64,000 bases of DNA from Methylobacterium sp. WSM2598 (GTDB lineage: Bacteria; Pseudomonadota; Alphaproteobacteria; Rhizobiales; Beijerinckiaceae). Location of the stretch: contig NZ_KB900609.1 of assembly GCF_000379105.1 (NCBI RefSeq), positions 1,227,347 through 1,291,346 of the forward strand, in the 5' to 3' direction. This document shows, piece by piece, positions 38,331-47,265 of the stretch (the stretch's first letter is position 1; each line of letters starts with the position of its first letter). The translations under genes and the position numbers were made by a program. The notes below the pieces were generated by a model. The model saw nothing but the letters and a program-made list of their open reading frames with translations, made no database searches and was not told the DNA's origin.

Positions 38331-39532
38331 GACACGATGGGAAGGGTGGCGTTCGTGCGGGCAATGCGGACCTGGACGGTGCGGCCGACTTGGCAGAAAT
38401 TTGCGTAGTCGGTCTGCATCCCGTTCGGTTCGAGGGCGACCCGGATGCGGGCGTTCCTGCCGCGGCTCTCCGGAGGCACTGCCGCGAGCACCACCTCCTC
38501 GACGGCCGCACTCGACCCGCGCACGGACACCACCGTGCCGCGGATGATCTCCGTGCTGCCGAGGAGCCGCACTTCCGCCTGGTCGCCCGGCCTGATCTGG
38601 TCGTAATCGGTCTCGTCGACGAGGATGTCGACGAACAGGTCGCGGCAGTCGAGCAGGCGGATCAGCTCGTTGCCGACCACGACGTTCGATCCCGCCACGA
38701 CGTTGTTGCGCCAGATCACGCCCTCGAAGGGCACGCGCACGTCCGCGAGCGAGAGCGTGTCGTTGCGCTGACGCTCGATCTCCAGCTGGCGCACGAGGAG
38801 CTGGACGCGCGCGCGCTCGGAGCGGGTCTGCGTCTCGACGGTCGCGAGCTGGATCGTGACCTCGTCCGCGCGCTGCTGCGAGTAGGGCACGTCGTTGCGG
38901 CCCTCACCGACGAAGGTGCCGCGCTTGACGGCGTCGAGCTGCCGGTTGAGGCGCTCCAGCTCGGCCTTGGCGATGGCCTGCTCGCTCGCGGCGGTGATGG
39001 ACGCGGCGCGCGCCACCTCGACGGAGCTTCCCGCGACCACGCCGGTCGCGCCGAGCGTGGTCTTGCGCACGAGGTCGGCCGTTGCCGAGGCCTGGTTGGC
39101 CTGGGCGGCGCCGATGCGCTGCTGGCGGACCACCATCTCCTGCTGGATGTTGGCAAGGCTCGCCTGCTGATACTCTTTCAGGCGACCGTTCAGGTCGTTC
39201 CTGAGCGCTGTCAGATTTCCGATCTGAGCTTCCAGTGCGCGCAGCCTTTCGCGCGCCGCGCCGAGGTCAGCGTCCAGCTGTGCTTCCGCCGTGCGCGCGA
39301 TGCGGGAATTTCGGATCGTAAACAGTTCCGTGTGCTTCGGCACGGAGGTCCCGACCTTCGGCGGTGTTGCGGTGACAACACCTTCGATCGGGGCTGCAAC
39401 GACCGTGAAGCGAGCGTTTACCGTTCCATCAAGGCTCGTATATCCAGTAAAATTTGGCAGAATGGCAAGCAATACCGCGCCGAGCAGCAGTAGAACGACC
39501 GTAATTCGAACGGCTCGCCTGTTCCATAACAT
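38297..39532 (-). CDS. HlyD-family membrane fusion protein
   Basis: A 411-residue periplasmic adaptor: a single N-terminal membrane helix (VRITVVLLLLGAVLLAILP), a lipoyl half-motif (VVAAPIEGVVTATPPKVGTS), a long coiled coil (about residues 85-255) and a second half-motif with the beta-barrel (VRVPFEGVIWRNNVVAGSNV). It is first in a two-gene operon with the BcsA-like synthase, an arrangement like alginate or other exopolysaccharide export modules in which the adaptor spans the periplasm. Confidence 0.92.
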   Translation of the reverse strand: MLWNRRAVRITVVLLLLGAVLLAILPNFTGYTSLDGTVNARFTVVAAPIEGVVTATPPKVGTSVPKHTELFTIRNSRIARTAEAQLDADLGAARERLRALEAQIGNLTALRNDLNGRLKEYQQASLANIQQEMVVRQQRIGAAQANQASATADLVRKTTLGATGVVAGSSVEVARAASITAASEQAIAKAELERLNRQLDAVKRGTFVGEGRNDVPYSQQRADEVTIQLATVETQTRSERARVQLLVRQLEIERQRNDTLSLADVRVPFEGVIWRNNVVAGSNVVVGNELIRLLDCRDLFVDILVDETDYDQIRPGDQAEVRLLGSTEIIRGTVVSVRGSSAAVEEVVLAAVPPESRGRNARIRVALEPNGMQTDYANFCQVGRTVQVRIARTNATLPIVSWVKNLWFSIS

Positions 39533-40054
39533 TGCTCACACCTCCGATCGCAACCAGCAGGTGCATTAGTAACCCATCATGGTCGGATTTGGTTCGGTGA
39601 CTCTGTGCAAATCGCGCCGGAATTCGCGGGCCTGCGCCGGTTCCGCCCGAGGGATGCGGGCACGCATCAACTCCTCGTTGTTCACGGGCGCGCAGGCGCT
39701 GAGCCGGCGCCGGAGACCGGGGGACGCGGCGCCCGTGATCCCGGGCCGATGCCCCCGCGATCGAGACCGAGCGGCGGGGTGCGGCCGGCACGACGGCCAC
39801 GACCCGGGATCCGGTTCCGGGACGAGGTCCACAGCCTCCGCGGGCTCCCGCGCCGCGGAGCGTGAACGCGCGGGGTGCTCGGCGCGAGGCCGCCCGGCCC
39901 GGATTTCCCTCGTGGTGGTTACATGTTGGTCGATTATCTCACGAAGATTGAATCCTGAACTATTTTATTGTAGTTTTTCATTTCAAATCATTCATCTCCC
40001 AAAACCAATCTTTATATGGTCGAACCGACAAGCTGCGCGGCTGGAGTTTCGACA
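39533..40054. other. Intergenic region with an AT-rich block
   Basis: No convincing gene. Bases about 39905-40020 are markedly AT-rich for this genome and may hold promoters for the divergent HlyD operon and the small membrane-protein gene. I cannot place -35/-10 boxes with confidence. Confidence 0.4.
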
Positions 40055-40324
40055 ATGCGGCGGCGCGCGGGAGAGATGCTGTTGGACCAAGCATCCGAGA
40101 TTTTCGAGTCGGGACCGTCGCGCGTGGCTGCGGGGTCGCTCGCGCCACCCGTCGGGAACATCCTGGCGGCGATCATCTGGGGCGGCTTCTTCGCGGGCTG
40201 CGCCGCGGTCATCCTCTGCGACCTGCGTTTGGGCATCTCCGATCATCCGAGGACGTGGTTGCTGCTCGGCTGGGGCAGCTTCCTGATCGGAACGCAATTC
40301 GGCCCGCGCGTGCGCACCCGTTGA
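40055..40324 (+). CDS. Small membrane protein of unknown function
   Basis: About 89 residues with two hydrophobic segments, NILAAIIWGGFFAGCAAVIL and TWLLLGWGSFLIG. The ATG at 40055 is preferred because GGAG lies 8 bases upstream; an in-frame ATG at 40016 without a ribosome site would add 13 residues. No family recognised. The upstream region is AT-rich. Confidence 0.55.
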   Translation: MRRRAGEMLLDQASEIFESGPSRVAAGSLAPPVGNILAAIIWGGFFAGCAAVILCDLRLGISDHPRTWLLLGWGSFLIGTQFGPRVRTR

Positions 40325-40785
40325 GGGGCGAAGCGGCCGCACCGAGCCTGGACCCGGTCGGAGATGCGGCGGCCGGTATCCGGGACGCCGGGCCGCCACA
40401 TCGAACGTCCCGCAAGACAATCGCGACCGGGCAGTCCCGGCCCCGCCGCGAACGTCCGGAAGGGATCATACGACATCCGGGAGATGGCTTCGCCATCTCC
40501 CATTTCGGCCATGCGGATGTCGGCTTCGCTCAGGCGCCGCGCAGGCTTGGTATCCGGGATCCGCTTGATCAAAGCGGATCCCGGATCAGTGGCGCGGGTC
40601 GGGCGAGCGCAATCTGGAGGTCAGGCCCCGGCCGGAAGCGGCCCCCGGGACGCCCGCGCCGATCGCGTGCCGACCCTCGCGTCGGCGGCTCGGGCGCCGG
40701 CGCCGCGCCGGAACCGTGGCCCGGGGCGGAGATGCCGGGAGGCGAGCCCGTCGGGACGCGTCCGGACCGCGACCGCCCCCGCGGC
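40325..40785. other. Intergenic region containing a dispersed repeat
   Basis: Between the small membrane-protein gene and the converging rcnA. Apart from the repeat at 40469-40588 I see no gene or signal. Confidence 0.5.
40469..40588. repeat. Dispersed palindromic intergenic repeat (copy 4)
   Basis: Opens TACGACATCCGGGAGATGGC, contains CGGCTTCGCTCAGGCGCCGC and ends in an inverted repeat with 15-bp arms at 40552-40566 and 40572-40586 around GATCA. On the minus strand it is stop-free and reads ARRLSEADIRMAEMGDGEA. Confidence 0.88.
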
Positions 40786-41904
40786 TCACGCGCGCCGCGC
40801 GGCGACCGCCTGGGCCGCGTGCGCGGCCGGGCCGTGCCGGATACCCTGCCAGCCGAGCCAGCCGGTATAGAGGCCGACCAGCACGATCAGCGCCGCCGAG
40901 GCGTAGGGCGCCCGCCGGGCGAGGCGGCCGAACCCGGACCAGCGCGAGGCGACGTGCGTGACGCTCAGCGCGGCCAGCACGCCCGCCGACACCATCGTCG
41001 CAGCGAGCCCGAGGCTGAAGCACACGACCAGCGCGAAGCCGAGGCTGAACTGCTTGAGCTGGATGCACAGCAGCAGCACGGTGATCGCGGCCGGACACGG
41101 GATCAGGCCGCCGGTCAGGCCGAACAGGACGATCTGCCCCGTGGTGACGCGGCGGCCCGCGAAGCGCCGCCGGATGTCCTGCGCATGGGCGCGGGCATGG
41201 GCGTCGTCCTCCTCGCCGAGGTTCATGTGGGCGTGGGGATGGGCGGGCTCCTCGAAGGCGGCCTCGTGGGTCTCCGCCCCGGCCGGGCCGTCGAGGTGCA
41301 GCCGCGCCGTGAAGGCGTGCGGCTCCGGGATCTCCTCCCGGCTCTCCAGGACGGCGCCCGCGCGCACGAACGCGAAGGCCTGCCGGGTGCCGTCCGGGCG
41401 CAGGATCTCCAGGCGGACCCGCCCGGGATCCGGCAGCGGGCCGCGCTCGGCGCGCAGGCGCCAGCGCGGCGGCACGCCGTCCTCGAACACCTCCAGCGCG
41501 AGGAGCCCGTCGCGGGTCGCGACGGCCCGCGCCTCGCCGTGGTGGTGAGGGTGGTCGTGGTGCTGCTCGCGCCAGGTGCGCCACGCCATCCAGAGGGCCA
41601 GGGCGACGATCAGGAGCGCCGAGACGAGCTGGAAGTAGGGCTCGGAGGTCTCCCCCCATTGCTGCCCGAAGGATTGCCCGGCCAGCGCGATCACCCACAC
41701 CAGCGCCGTGTGCGAGAGCGTCGCCGCCAGCCCCAGCAGCACCGCCTGCGCGACCGTCCCGCGCACGGCGATGATGAAGGCGGCCATCATCGTCTTGGAG
41801 TGGCCGGGTTCGAGCCCGTGCAGGGCCCCGAGCAGGATCGCGCTCGGCACGAACAGCCACGCATGCGCGGTCCCCTGCTGCAGCAGGTCGGGCAGTGAGG
41901 TCAT
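40786..41904 (-). CDS. rcnA: Nickel/cobalt efflux protein RcnA-like
   Basis: A 372-residue membrane exporter. SAILLGALHGLEPGHSKTMM is the family metal motif; two His-rich soluble stretches (REQHHDHPHHHGEA and EEPAHPHAHMNLGEEDDAHA) lie between the helices, and GGLIPCPAAITVLLL is the second conserved block. It removes Ni2+ or Co2+ across the inner membrane. It starts 14 bases after the RcnR-like gene and is probably derepressed by metal through it. Confidence 0.92.
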   Translation of the reverse strand: MTSLPDLLQQGTAHAWLFVPSAILLGALHGLEPGHSKTMMAAFIIAVRGTVAQAVLLGLAATLSHTALVWVIALAGQSFGQQWGETSEPYFQLVSALLIVALALWMAWRTWREQHHDHPHHHGEARAVATRDGLLALEVFEDGVPPRWRLRAERGPLPDPGRVRLEILRPDGTRQAFAFVRAGAVLESREEIPEPHAFTARLHLDGPAGAETHEAAFEEPAHPHAHMNLGEEDDAHARAHAQDIRRRFAGRRVTTGQIVLFGLTGGLIPCPAAITVLLLCIQLKQFSLGFALVVCFSLGLAATMVSAGVLAALSVTHVASRWSGFGRLARRAPYASAALIVLVGLYTGWLGWQGIRHGPAAHAAQAVAARRA

Positions 41905-41918
41905 GGGAGCGGCCTTCG

Positions 41919-42197
41919 CTACTTGAGATAGGTCCGCACCACCTCGATCAGCTCGGCCGCGCCCCTGGCGCGGTCGGCGTCCGGCTCGCCGTCCGGGTTC
42001 ACGACGTGGTGGCGGATGTGGTCTTCGATCAGTTCGGCGGTCAGCCCGTTGATGGCCCCGCGCATCGAGGCGACCAGCATCAGCACGTCGCCGCAGCCCA
42101 GTTCGGCCTCCAGGGCCCGCTCGACGGCCTCCGCCTGTCCCCGGATCCGGCGCACCCGCGCCAGCAGCTTGGTCTTGTCCCGGATCGTGTGGGCCAT
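41919..42197 (-). CDS. rcnR: RcnR/FrmR-family metal-sensing repressor
   Basis: A 92-residue DUF156 helical repressor. MAHTIRDKTKLLARVRRIRGQ at the start supplies the N-terminal His ligand of RcnR, the cysteine is in AELGCGDVLMLVAS, and IEDHIRHHVV gives the downstream histidines. This His3-Cys-His pattern favours nickel/cobalt over formaldehyde (FrmR) or copper (CsoR) sensing. It likely represses itself and rcnA from the operator at 42224-42240. Confidence 0.92.
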   Translation of the reverse strand: MAHTIRDKTKLLARVRRIRGQAEAVERALEAELGCGDVLMLVASMRGAINGLTAELIEDHIRHHVVNPDGEPDADRARGAAELIEVVRTYLK

Positions 42198-42223
42198 GAA
42201 CGACGTCCCCCGCCGGAATTAAC

Positions 42224-42240
42224 ATAGGGGGGTACCCTAT
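42224..42240. promoter_or_regulatory. Operator-like inverted repeat upstream of rcnRA
   Basis: ATAGGG-GGGTA-CCCTAT, 27 bases upstream of the rcnR ATG. An inverted repeat enclosing a G-tract is the form of RcnR/CsoR-class operators, and its position overlaps the expected promoter. Confidence 0.7.
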
Positions 42241-42404
42241 TTTTGTCCAGGGATGGGCATCCCGCGGCGCCGCGACGGCCCCGGCGCCGCCGCGCTTGAC
42301 ACCTGCGCGCGGCGGCAGAGGGTTTCGGGCCTGGGGGCGGCGATCCCCTCACGAGGCTCCGGCCGAAGCATCGCGTCCAGTCTGCTCTCTCGCAGGGACG
42401 CGCC

Positions 42405-43235
42405 ATGGCTACGCCCACCTCCATTCCCGTCGACAAGCTCGCGCGCCTCGTCGGCACCCCCGGCTGCCCGCCGCTCCTCGACGTGCGCACCGACGAGGAC
42501 TTCGCCGCCGACCCGCACCTGATCCCGGGCGCGGGGCGCCGCCCCTGGCGCGACCCGGCATCGTGGGCCGGGGCGCTCGCGGGCCGAGCCGCCATCGTGA
42601 TCTGCCGCAGCGGCCGGACGCTCAGCCACGGGGTGGCGGCCTGGCTGCGTCAGGCGGGCGTACCGGCCGAGAGCCTCGAGGGCGGCAGCGAGGCGTGGCG
42701 CGCCGCCGGCCTGCCGATGGTGCCGCAGGCCAAGCTGCCCCCCCGCGACGCCGAGGGCCGCACCGTCTGGGTCACCCGGACGCGGCCCAAGATCGACCGC
42801 ATCGCCTGCCCGTGGCTGATCCGCCGCTTCGCCGATCCGGCGGCCCAGTTCCTGTTCGTGCCGCCGGCCGAGGTCGAGGCCGTGGCCGAGCAGTTCGGCG
42901 GCGCGCCCTTCGACATCGACGGCCCGGGGGTGTTCTGGAGCCACCGCGGCGAGAGTTGCACCTTCGACGTGCTGCTGGACGAGCTCGCCCTCGGCACCGC
43001 GCCCCTGCGCCGGCTGGCGAGCATCGTCCGCGGCGCGGACACGGCGCGCCTCGACCTCGCACCCGAGGCGTCGGGCCTGCTGGCCGCGTCGCTGGGCCTG
43101 TCACGCCTCTACGCCGACGACCTCGCCCAGCTCGACGCCGGCATGCTCCTCTACGACGCCTTCTATCGCTGGTGCCGGGACGCCACCGACGAGACCCACA
43201 ACTGGCCGACCAACAGGCCAAGGCCGGGGGGCTGA
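42405..43235 (+). CDS. chrB: Chromate resistance protein ChrB-like with N-terminal rhodanese domain
   Basis: A 276-residue protein. Residues 1-105 form a rhodanese-like domain (LLDVRTDEDF; active-site loop VICRSGRTLSHG). The rest is the ChrB C-terminal domain (VWVTRTRPKIDRIACPWLIRRFADP, DIDGPGVFWSHRGESCTFD). ChrB proteins regulate or assist chromate efflux. A TTGACA lies at 42296-42301 but no clear -10 follows. The stop is 2 bases before the remnant of chrA, so the operon was chrB-chrA-DUF1259. Confidence 0.88.
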   Translation: MATPTSIPVDKLARLVGTPGCPPLLDVRTDEDFAADPHLIPGAGRRPWRDPASWAGALAGRAAIVICRSGRTLSHGVAAWLRQAGVPAESLEGGSEAWRAAGLPMVPQAKLPPRDAEGRTVWVTRTRPKIDRIACPWLIRRFADPAAQFLFVPPAEVEAVAEQFGGAPFDIDGPGVFWSHRGESCTFDVLLDELALGTAPLRRLASIVRGADTARLDLAPEASGLLAASLGLSRLYADDLAQLDAGMLLYDAFYRWCRDATDETHNWPTNRPRPGG

Positions 43236-43237
43236 CC

Positions 43238-43399
43238 ATGCGCGGCGCCACCCCGAGCGCGGCCGTGCCGGACCTGGCGGCCCCCGCCGGCCCGCCCCGG
43301 CCCGTCAGCCTGGCCGAGGCCCTGCCGGTCTGGCTGCGCGTGGCCGCCCTCTCGTTCGGCGGCGCCACGGCGCCCCGGCGGCGCTGTCGGCCGTCCTGA
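43238..43399 (+). pseudogene. chrA: chrA chromate transporter, N-terminal remnant
   Basis: The ATG at 43238 starts 53 codons ending PRPVSLAEALPVWLRVAALSFGG and then ten unrelated residues to a TGA. That segment is the characteristic N-terminus of ChrA chromate permeases, normally about 400 residues. All transmembrane helices are missing, so chromate efflux from this locus is lost. The homology stops abruptly at the Gly-Gly, which suggests a deletion joining it to sequence near the DUF1259 gene. Confidence 0.8.
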
Positions 43400-43520
43400 A
43401 AGGCGCCCTGGGCGCCAGCCGGACGCCGTTCGGCGGCGAGACGGCGATGGGCGGCCGGCCGGCGGGTCCGGTCCGGCATCGGACGGCCAAGGCCCGGTCC
43501 CCGCCCGCGCCGCCGCGCCG

Positions 43521-43922
43521 GACCCGGCGCTGGACCTCGACACCGCGGCCATCGACGAGGCGCTCGGGCACAAGGGCAGGGTCAACGGCGGCGTCTACGC
43601 GGTCAGCGTGCCGCGCGCCGAGACTCCCAAGGATCACCTCATGAGCGGGCCGGAGGCGATGGGCTCGGCGATCGCGATCAGCTTCCAGCCGACCGGCGGC
43701 AGGGCGGCGATCGCGGGCGACTTCGTGCTCACCGCCGACGAGGTGAACCCTTTGCTCACGGCACTGCGCCGGCACGGCATCGCGGTGACCGCCGTGCACA
43801 ACCCCATGCTCGACGACGCGCCGCGGCTCTTCTTCGTGCATGTCTGGGCCAACGACGACGCCGGGACCCTCGCCAGGGGCCTGCGCGCCGCGCTCGACAG
43901 GGTCAGAACCGCCCGAAGCTGA
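43521..43922 (+). pseudogene. DUF1259 (LpqO/LppY-like) protein missing its N-terminus
   Basis: An open frame without a suitable start reads DPALDLDTAAIDEALGHKG, then GGVYAVSVPRAETPKDHLMS, FVLTADEVNPLLTALRRHGI and LFFVHVWANDDAGTLARGLR. This is the full DUF1259 domain, which often follows chrA in chromate operons and normally has a signal peptide. Here the signal and start codon are gone; the first in-frame start codon (GTG 43608) lies inside the conserved domain. Probably not made as an exported protein. Confidence 0.75.
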
Positions 43923-44088
43923 GGCCGGCTCGGCCACCGGGCTGGCGGCGGGCGCGACGGGCGAGGGCGCGGTCGGCGCCGGAGGCGCCGAAGGCGGGCC
44001 GCCCGCCCCCGACGGGGCGGTTGAAACGCGGCCCGGCGCGGCCAAGTCTCCGCAGGGCCGGCGCCGCGCCGGCTCCGGAGCCAGATCC

Positions 44089-44919
44089 ATGCGCGCCCTC
44101 GCCCTCCGCACCGGCACCCTCATTCCCGTCCTCGGCCAGGGCACGTGGCGGATGGGCGAGGCGCCGGCCGCGCGGCGCGCCGAGGCCGAGGCGCTCCGCG
44201 CCGGCATCGATCTCGGCATGACGCTGATCGACACCGCCGAGATGTACGGCGAGGGCGAGACCGAGACCTTCCTGGGCGAGGCCCTGGCCGGGCTGCGCCG
44301 GCGGGTCTTCCTCGTCAGCAAGGTCTACCCGCACAATGCCGGCCGCGCCCGCCTGCCGCGCGCCTGCGAGGCGAGCCTGCGCCGGCTCAGGACCGATCAC
44401 CTCGACCTCTACCTCCTGCACTGGCGCGGCGACGTGCCCCTCGGCGAGACGGTCGAGGCCCTGGAGGCCCTGGTGCGCGCGGGCAAGATCCGCGCCTGGG
44501 GCGTCAGCAACTTCGACACGGAGGATCTCGACGACCTCGCCGAGGCCGGCGGCGCGGCCTGCGCGGTCAACCAGATCCTCTACAACGTGACCCGCCGCGG
44601 CCCGGAATTCGACCTCCTGCCCGCCATGGACGCGCGCGGCATCGCCGCGATGGCCTACAGCCCGGTCGAGCAGGGCCGGCTGCCCGGGGACGGGGCCCTC
44701 GCCGCGGTGGCGGCCCGGCACGGGGCGACGCCCTATCAGGTGGCGCTCGCCTTCACGCTGCGGCGCCCGGGCGTGATGGCGATCCCGAAGGCAGGGCGCC
44801 TCGCCCACGTGCAGGAGAATGCCCGCGCGGCCGACCTCGCCCTCGACGCCGAGGACCTCGCCGCCCTCGACGCCGCCTTCCCGCCGCCCCGCCGCAAGAC
44901 CCCGCTCGCCATGCTCTGA
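44089..44919 (+). CDS. Aldo/keto reductase
   Basis: A 276-residue NADPH-dependent reductase. The catalytic tetrad is visible as Asp and Tyr in DTAEMYGEG, Lys in FLVSKVYPHN and His in LYLLHWRGD. The C-terminal cofactor-binding segment is GVMAIPKAGRLAHVQEN. CGGAG lies 9 bases before the ATG. It is most like the 2,5-diketogluconate reductase group. Its substrate is unknown and neighbours give no clue. Confidence 0.93.
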   Translation: MRALALRTGTLIPVLGQGTWRMGEAPAARRAEAEALRAGIDLGMTLIDTAEMYGEGETETFLGEALAGLRRRVFLVSKVYPHNAGRARLPRACEASLRRLRTDHLDLYLLHWRGDVPLGETVEALEALVRAGKIRAWGVSNFDTEDLDDLAEAGGAACAVNQILYNVTRRGPEFDLLPAMDARGIAAMAYSPVEQGRLPGDGALAAVAARHGATPYQVALAFTLRRPGVMAIPKAGRLAHVQENARAADLALDAEDLAALDAAFPPPRRKTPLAML

Positions 44920-45019
44920 TCCCGGCGGTCATGGCACACGACCGCTGGGAGAAGCCGATTCTCGCTTGCGCGTCCGGCCCGCCGCGCCCGGACCCCGCCG
45001 GCGGATGTGGCGCAAGACT

Positions 45020-45035
45020 TGGCACGCCGCTTGCT
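45020..45035 (+). promoter_or_regulatory. Sigma-54 promoter of the nitrogen-compound uptake operon
   Basis: TGGCAC-GCCGC-TTGCT is a full match to the -24/-12 consensus including the G after TGGCAC. It lies 175 bases upstream of the binding-protein ATG in the right direction. I see no TGT-N10-ACA NifA site upstream; NtrC is the more likely activator, which would tie the operon to nitrogen limitation. Confidence 0.85.
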
Positions 45036-45209
45036 TGGTAACCGGCGCAGCGCAGAGCCGGGTCGGCTCTTGTCGGGTTGGCGTGCCCATCGTCGGGTAT
45101 CCGTTGAGCCTGCGCCCGGCCTTGCGCCCATGGCCGAGCGGCCCCGCCCGCTTGCGGCGAAGCCCCGTTCACCGGACCACCGCGACGCCCTTCGAGACGG
45201 GGTTCGAGC

Positions 45210-46253
45210 ATGTGCGGTCGTGACGGGCTGTTCTACCGAAACTTCTCCCGGCGGGGCTTCCTCGCCCGAAGCGCCGCCGCGGCGGCGCTCGCCCTGCCGG
45301 CCCATCTGGCGGGCCTGCTCGCGCCCGCCGCCGCCGGGACGGTGATCAAGGCCACCCACGGCTCCGGCTTCTGCAACATGGGCATCTTCCTCGCCAAGGA
45401 GCGCGAGGTGACCAAGGCGGACGGCGTCGAACTCGACTTCGTGGTGACGCCCTCCAACACCGAGATCACCACGATGTTCGGGGCGGGCCTCGTCGACATG
45501 TCGATGATCCCCTACTCGAATTTCATGACCCTCTACGACGCGGGCGCGCCGGTGAGGATCGTCGCGGGCGGCGGCGTCGAGGGCTGCATCATCGTGGCGC
45601 GCGACGGCATCGCCTCCGCGGCCGACCTCAAGGGCAAGACCTTCGGCACCTTCCAGGCCGACACGCTCGAGGTCCTGCCCTACGACTACCTCAAGAAGGC
45701 GGGCCTCGGCTTCCGGGACGTCGAGATCAAGTACCTCGACACCTCGCCCGAACTGGCCCAGGCCTTCCTGGCCGGCGCCCTCGATGCGATCTGCCACATC
45801 GAGCCCTACGCCTCGCAATGCGTGCGCGGCCGCAAGGGCGCGCACGTGCTCTCGGACGGGACCGACGTCTACGGCAAGGGCTATTCCGACTGCGTGCTCG
45901 CCGTGCGCACGCCGCTCCTCAAGAGCAACCCCGCCGCCGTGAAGGCCGTCATCAAGGCCCTGTTCGTGGCCCAGGCCCAGGCCGAGGCGGACAAGGGCGC
46001 CGCCCTCAAGGACACGGTCGGCAAGTACTACAAGACCAGCATGGAGGCGGCGGTCGACGCCTCCTCCAAGCAGCCGATCGTGGTGGATCAGCGCAACCAG
46101 ACCCGGTTCATCCTGGCGCGCGGCACCTCGATGCAGGAACTCGGCTACGTCAGGAAGGCCCCGGACGAGGGCGCCTTCGACTGGAGCCTGCTGGAGGCGG
46201 TGATCGCCGAGAACAAGCCCCTGTACGACGGGCTCAAGCTGAAATCGGCCTGA
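45210..46253 (+). CDS. ABC transporter substrate-binding protein, NMT1/SsuA type, Tat-exported
   Basis: A 347-residue binding protein. The N-terminus has a twin-arginine signal (FSRRGFLARSAAAAALALP), and the mature part starts near GTVIKATHGSGFCNMGIFLA. VTPSNTEITTMFGAGLVDMS and LKGKTFGTFQADTLEVLPYDYLKK are typical of the nitrate/sulfonate/taurine/thiamine-precursor class. It leads an operon with a permease, an ATPase, a nitrilase-family enzyme and an amidohydrolase, so the ligand is probably an organic nitrogen compound, perhaps a heterocycle. Confidence 0.9.
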   Translation: MCGRDGLFYRNFSRRGFLARSAAAAALALPAHLAGLLAPAAAGTVIKATHGSGFCNMGIFLAKEREVTKADGVELDFVVTPSNTEITTMFGAGLVDMSMIPYSNFMTLYDAGAPVRIVAGGGVEGCIIVARDGIASAADLKGKTFGTFQADTLEVLPYDYLKKAGLGFRDVEIKYLDTSPELAQAFLAGALDAICHIEPYASQCVRGRKGAHVLSDGTDVYGKGYSDCVLAVRTPLLKSNPAAVKAVIKALFVAQAQAEADKGAALKDTVGKYYKTSMEAAVDASSKQPIVVDQRNQTRFILARGTSMQELGYVRKAPDEGAFDWSLLEAVIAENKPLYDGLKLKSA

Positions 46254-46371
46254 TCGCGCCGCCCCTCCTCGGCAGAAGCGCGCGAGGCCGTTCCGCCGGG
46301 GTCCCGATTTCCGCCTCGTCCGCCGAGCCGCCGTCCCGTTCGGCGAAAGCGGCTCCGACAGGGATCATCTC

Positions 46372-47265
46372 GTGACCACGCACGCACGGATCGGCCCGCT
46401 CGCGGCCCCGGCGGCGCGCGCCGGCCTGCCCCGCCTCGGCCCCGCCTAGCGGCGGCGCCTCGCGGGCCTCGGCTGGGCCGCCCTCTCCATCGGCCTGTTC
46501 GCGGGCCTGTGGGAAGCGCTCTGGGCGCTCGACCTCCTCAACCCGCTGCTCCTGCCGCCGCCGCACCTGTTCCTGGCGGACATCCCCGGGACGCTGCGCT
46601 ACTTCGACCGCTCGAACCGCGTCGGCAGCGTGGCGAGCGGGGGCGGCGTCGCGGCGCTCCTCGTCACCATGGCCTGGACCACGATGCGGGTCTTGGTCGG
46701 GCTGGCGCTCGGCTTCGTGGGCGGCGTCCTCGTCGGGGCGCTGCTCCACTCCGTCCGCCTCCTGCGCAACCTGCTGATGCCGATCGTGCTGATGCTCGCC
46801 CCGATCTCGCCGGTAGCCTGGCTGCCGGTCGCGATCTTCGTCTTCGGCATCGGCGACAAGCCGGCGATCTTCCTCGTCTTCATCACGCTGTTCTTCGCCA
46901 TCGTGCTCTCGACCGGGGCGCAGATCGAGAGCGTGCCGAAGACCTACATCCACGTGGCGCGGATCATGGGGGCGACGCACCGGCAGACCTTCTGGCGGGT
47001 GATCCTGCCCGCGATCCTGCCGAGCCTGTTCGTGACCCTGCGCCTCAACCTGTTCGGGGCCTGGATGGTGGTGCTGATCGCCGAGACGGTCGGGGTCGGC
47101 ACCGGGCTCGGGCAGATCACCGCGATGGCGCGCTCGACCTTCAACGCCAAGCTGGTCTTCTTCACCATGGCGGTGATCGGGCTGCTCGGCTTCCTGTCCG
47201 ATCTCGGCCTGCGGCAGGTGCAGCGCCGGATGCTGTGGTGGATCGGCCCGGGAGGCGTGCGATGA
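46372..47265 (+). pseudogene. ABC transporter permease (SsuC-like) with an in-frame amber stop at codon 26
   Basis: From a GTG at 46372 (AGGGA 8 bases upstream) the frame reads 25 codons, then TAG at 46447-46449, then continues in the same frame with RRRLAGLGWAALSIGLFAGL, LLNPLLLPPPHLF and the full permease to 47265. The EAA-type coupling loop is HVARIMGATHRQTFWRVILP. Everything after the stop is well conserved and the downstream genes are intact. Between the stop and the GTG at 46630 there is no ATG, GTG or TTG, so restart would lose the first helix. Either recent inactivation, readthrough or a base-call error. Confidence 0.75.

Noticed and set aside
44936..44953. TGGCACACGACCGCTGG as a sigma-54 promoter
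   Set aside because: The -12 TTGC element is absent at the right spacing; the true candidate is at 45020.
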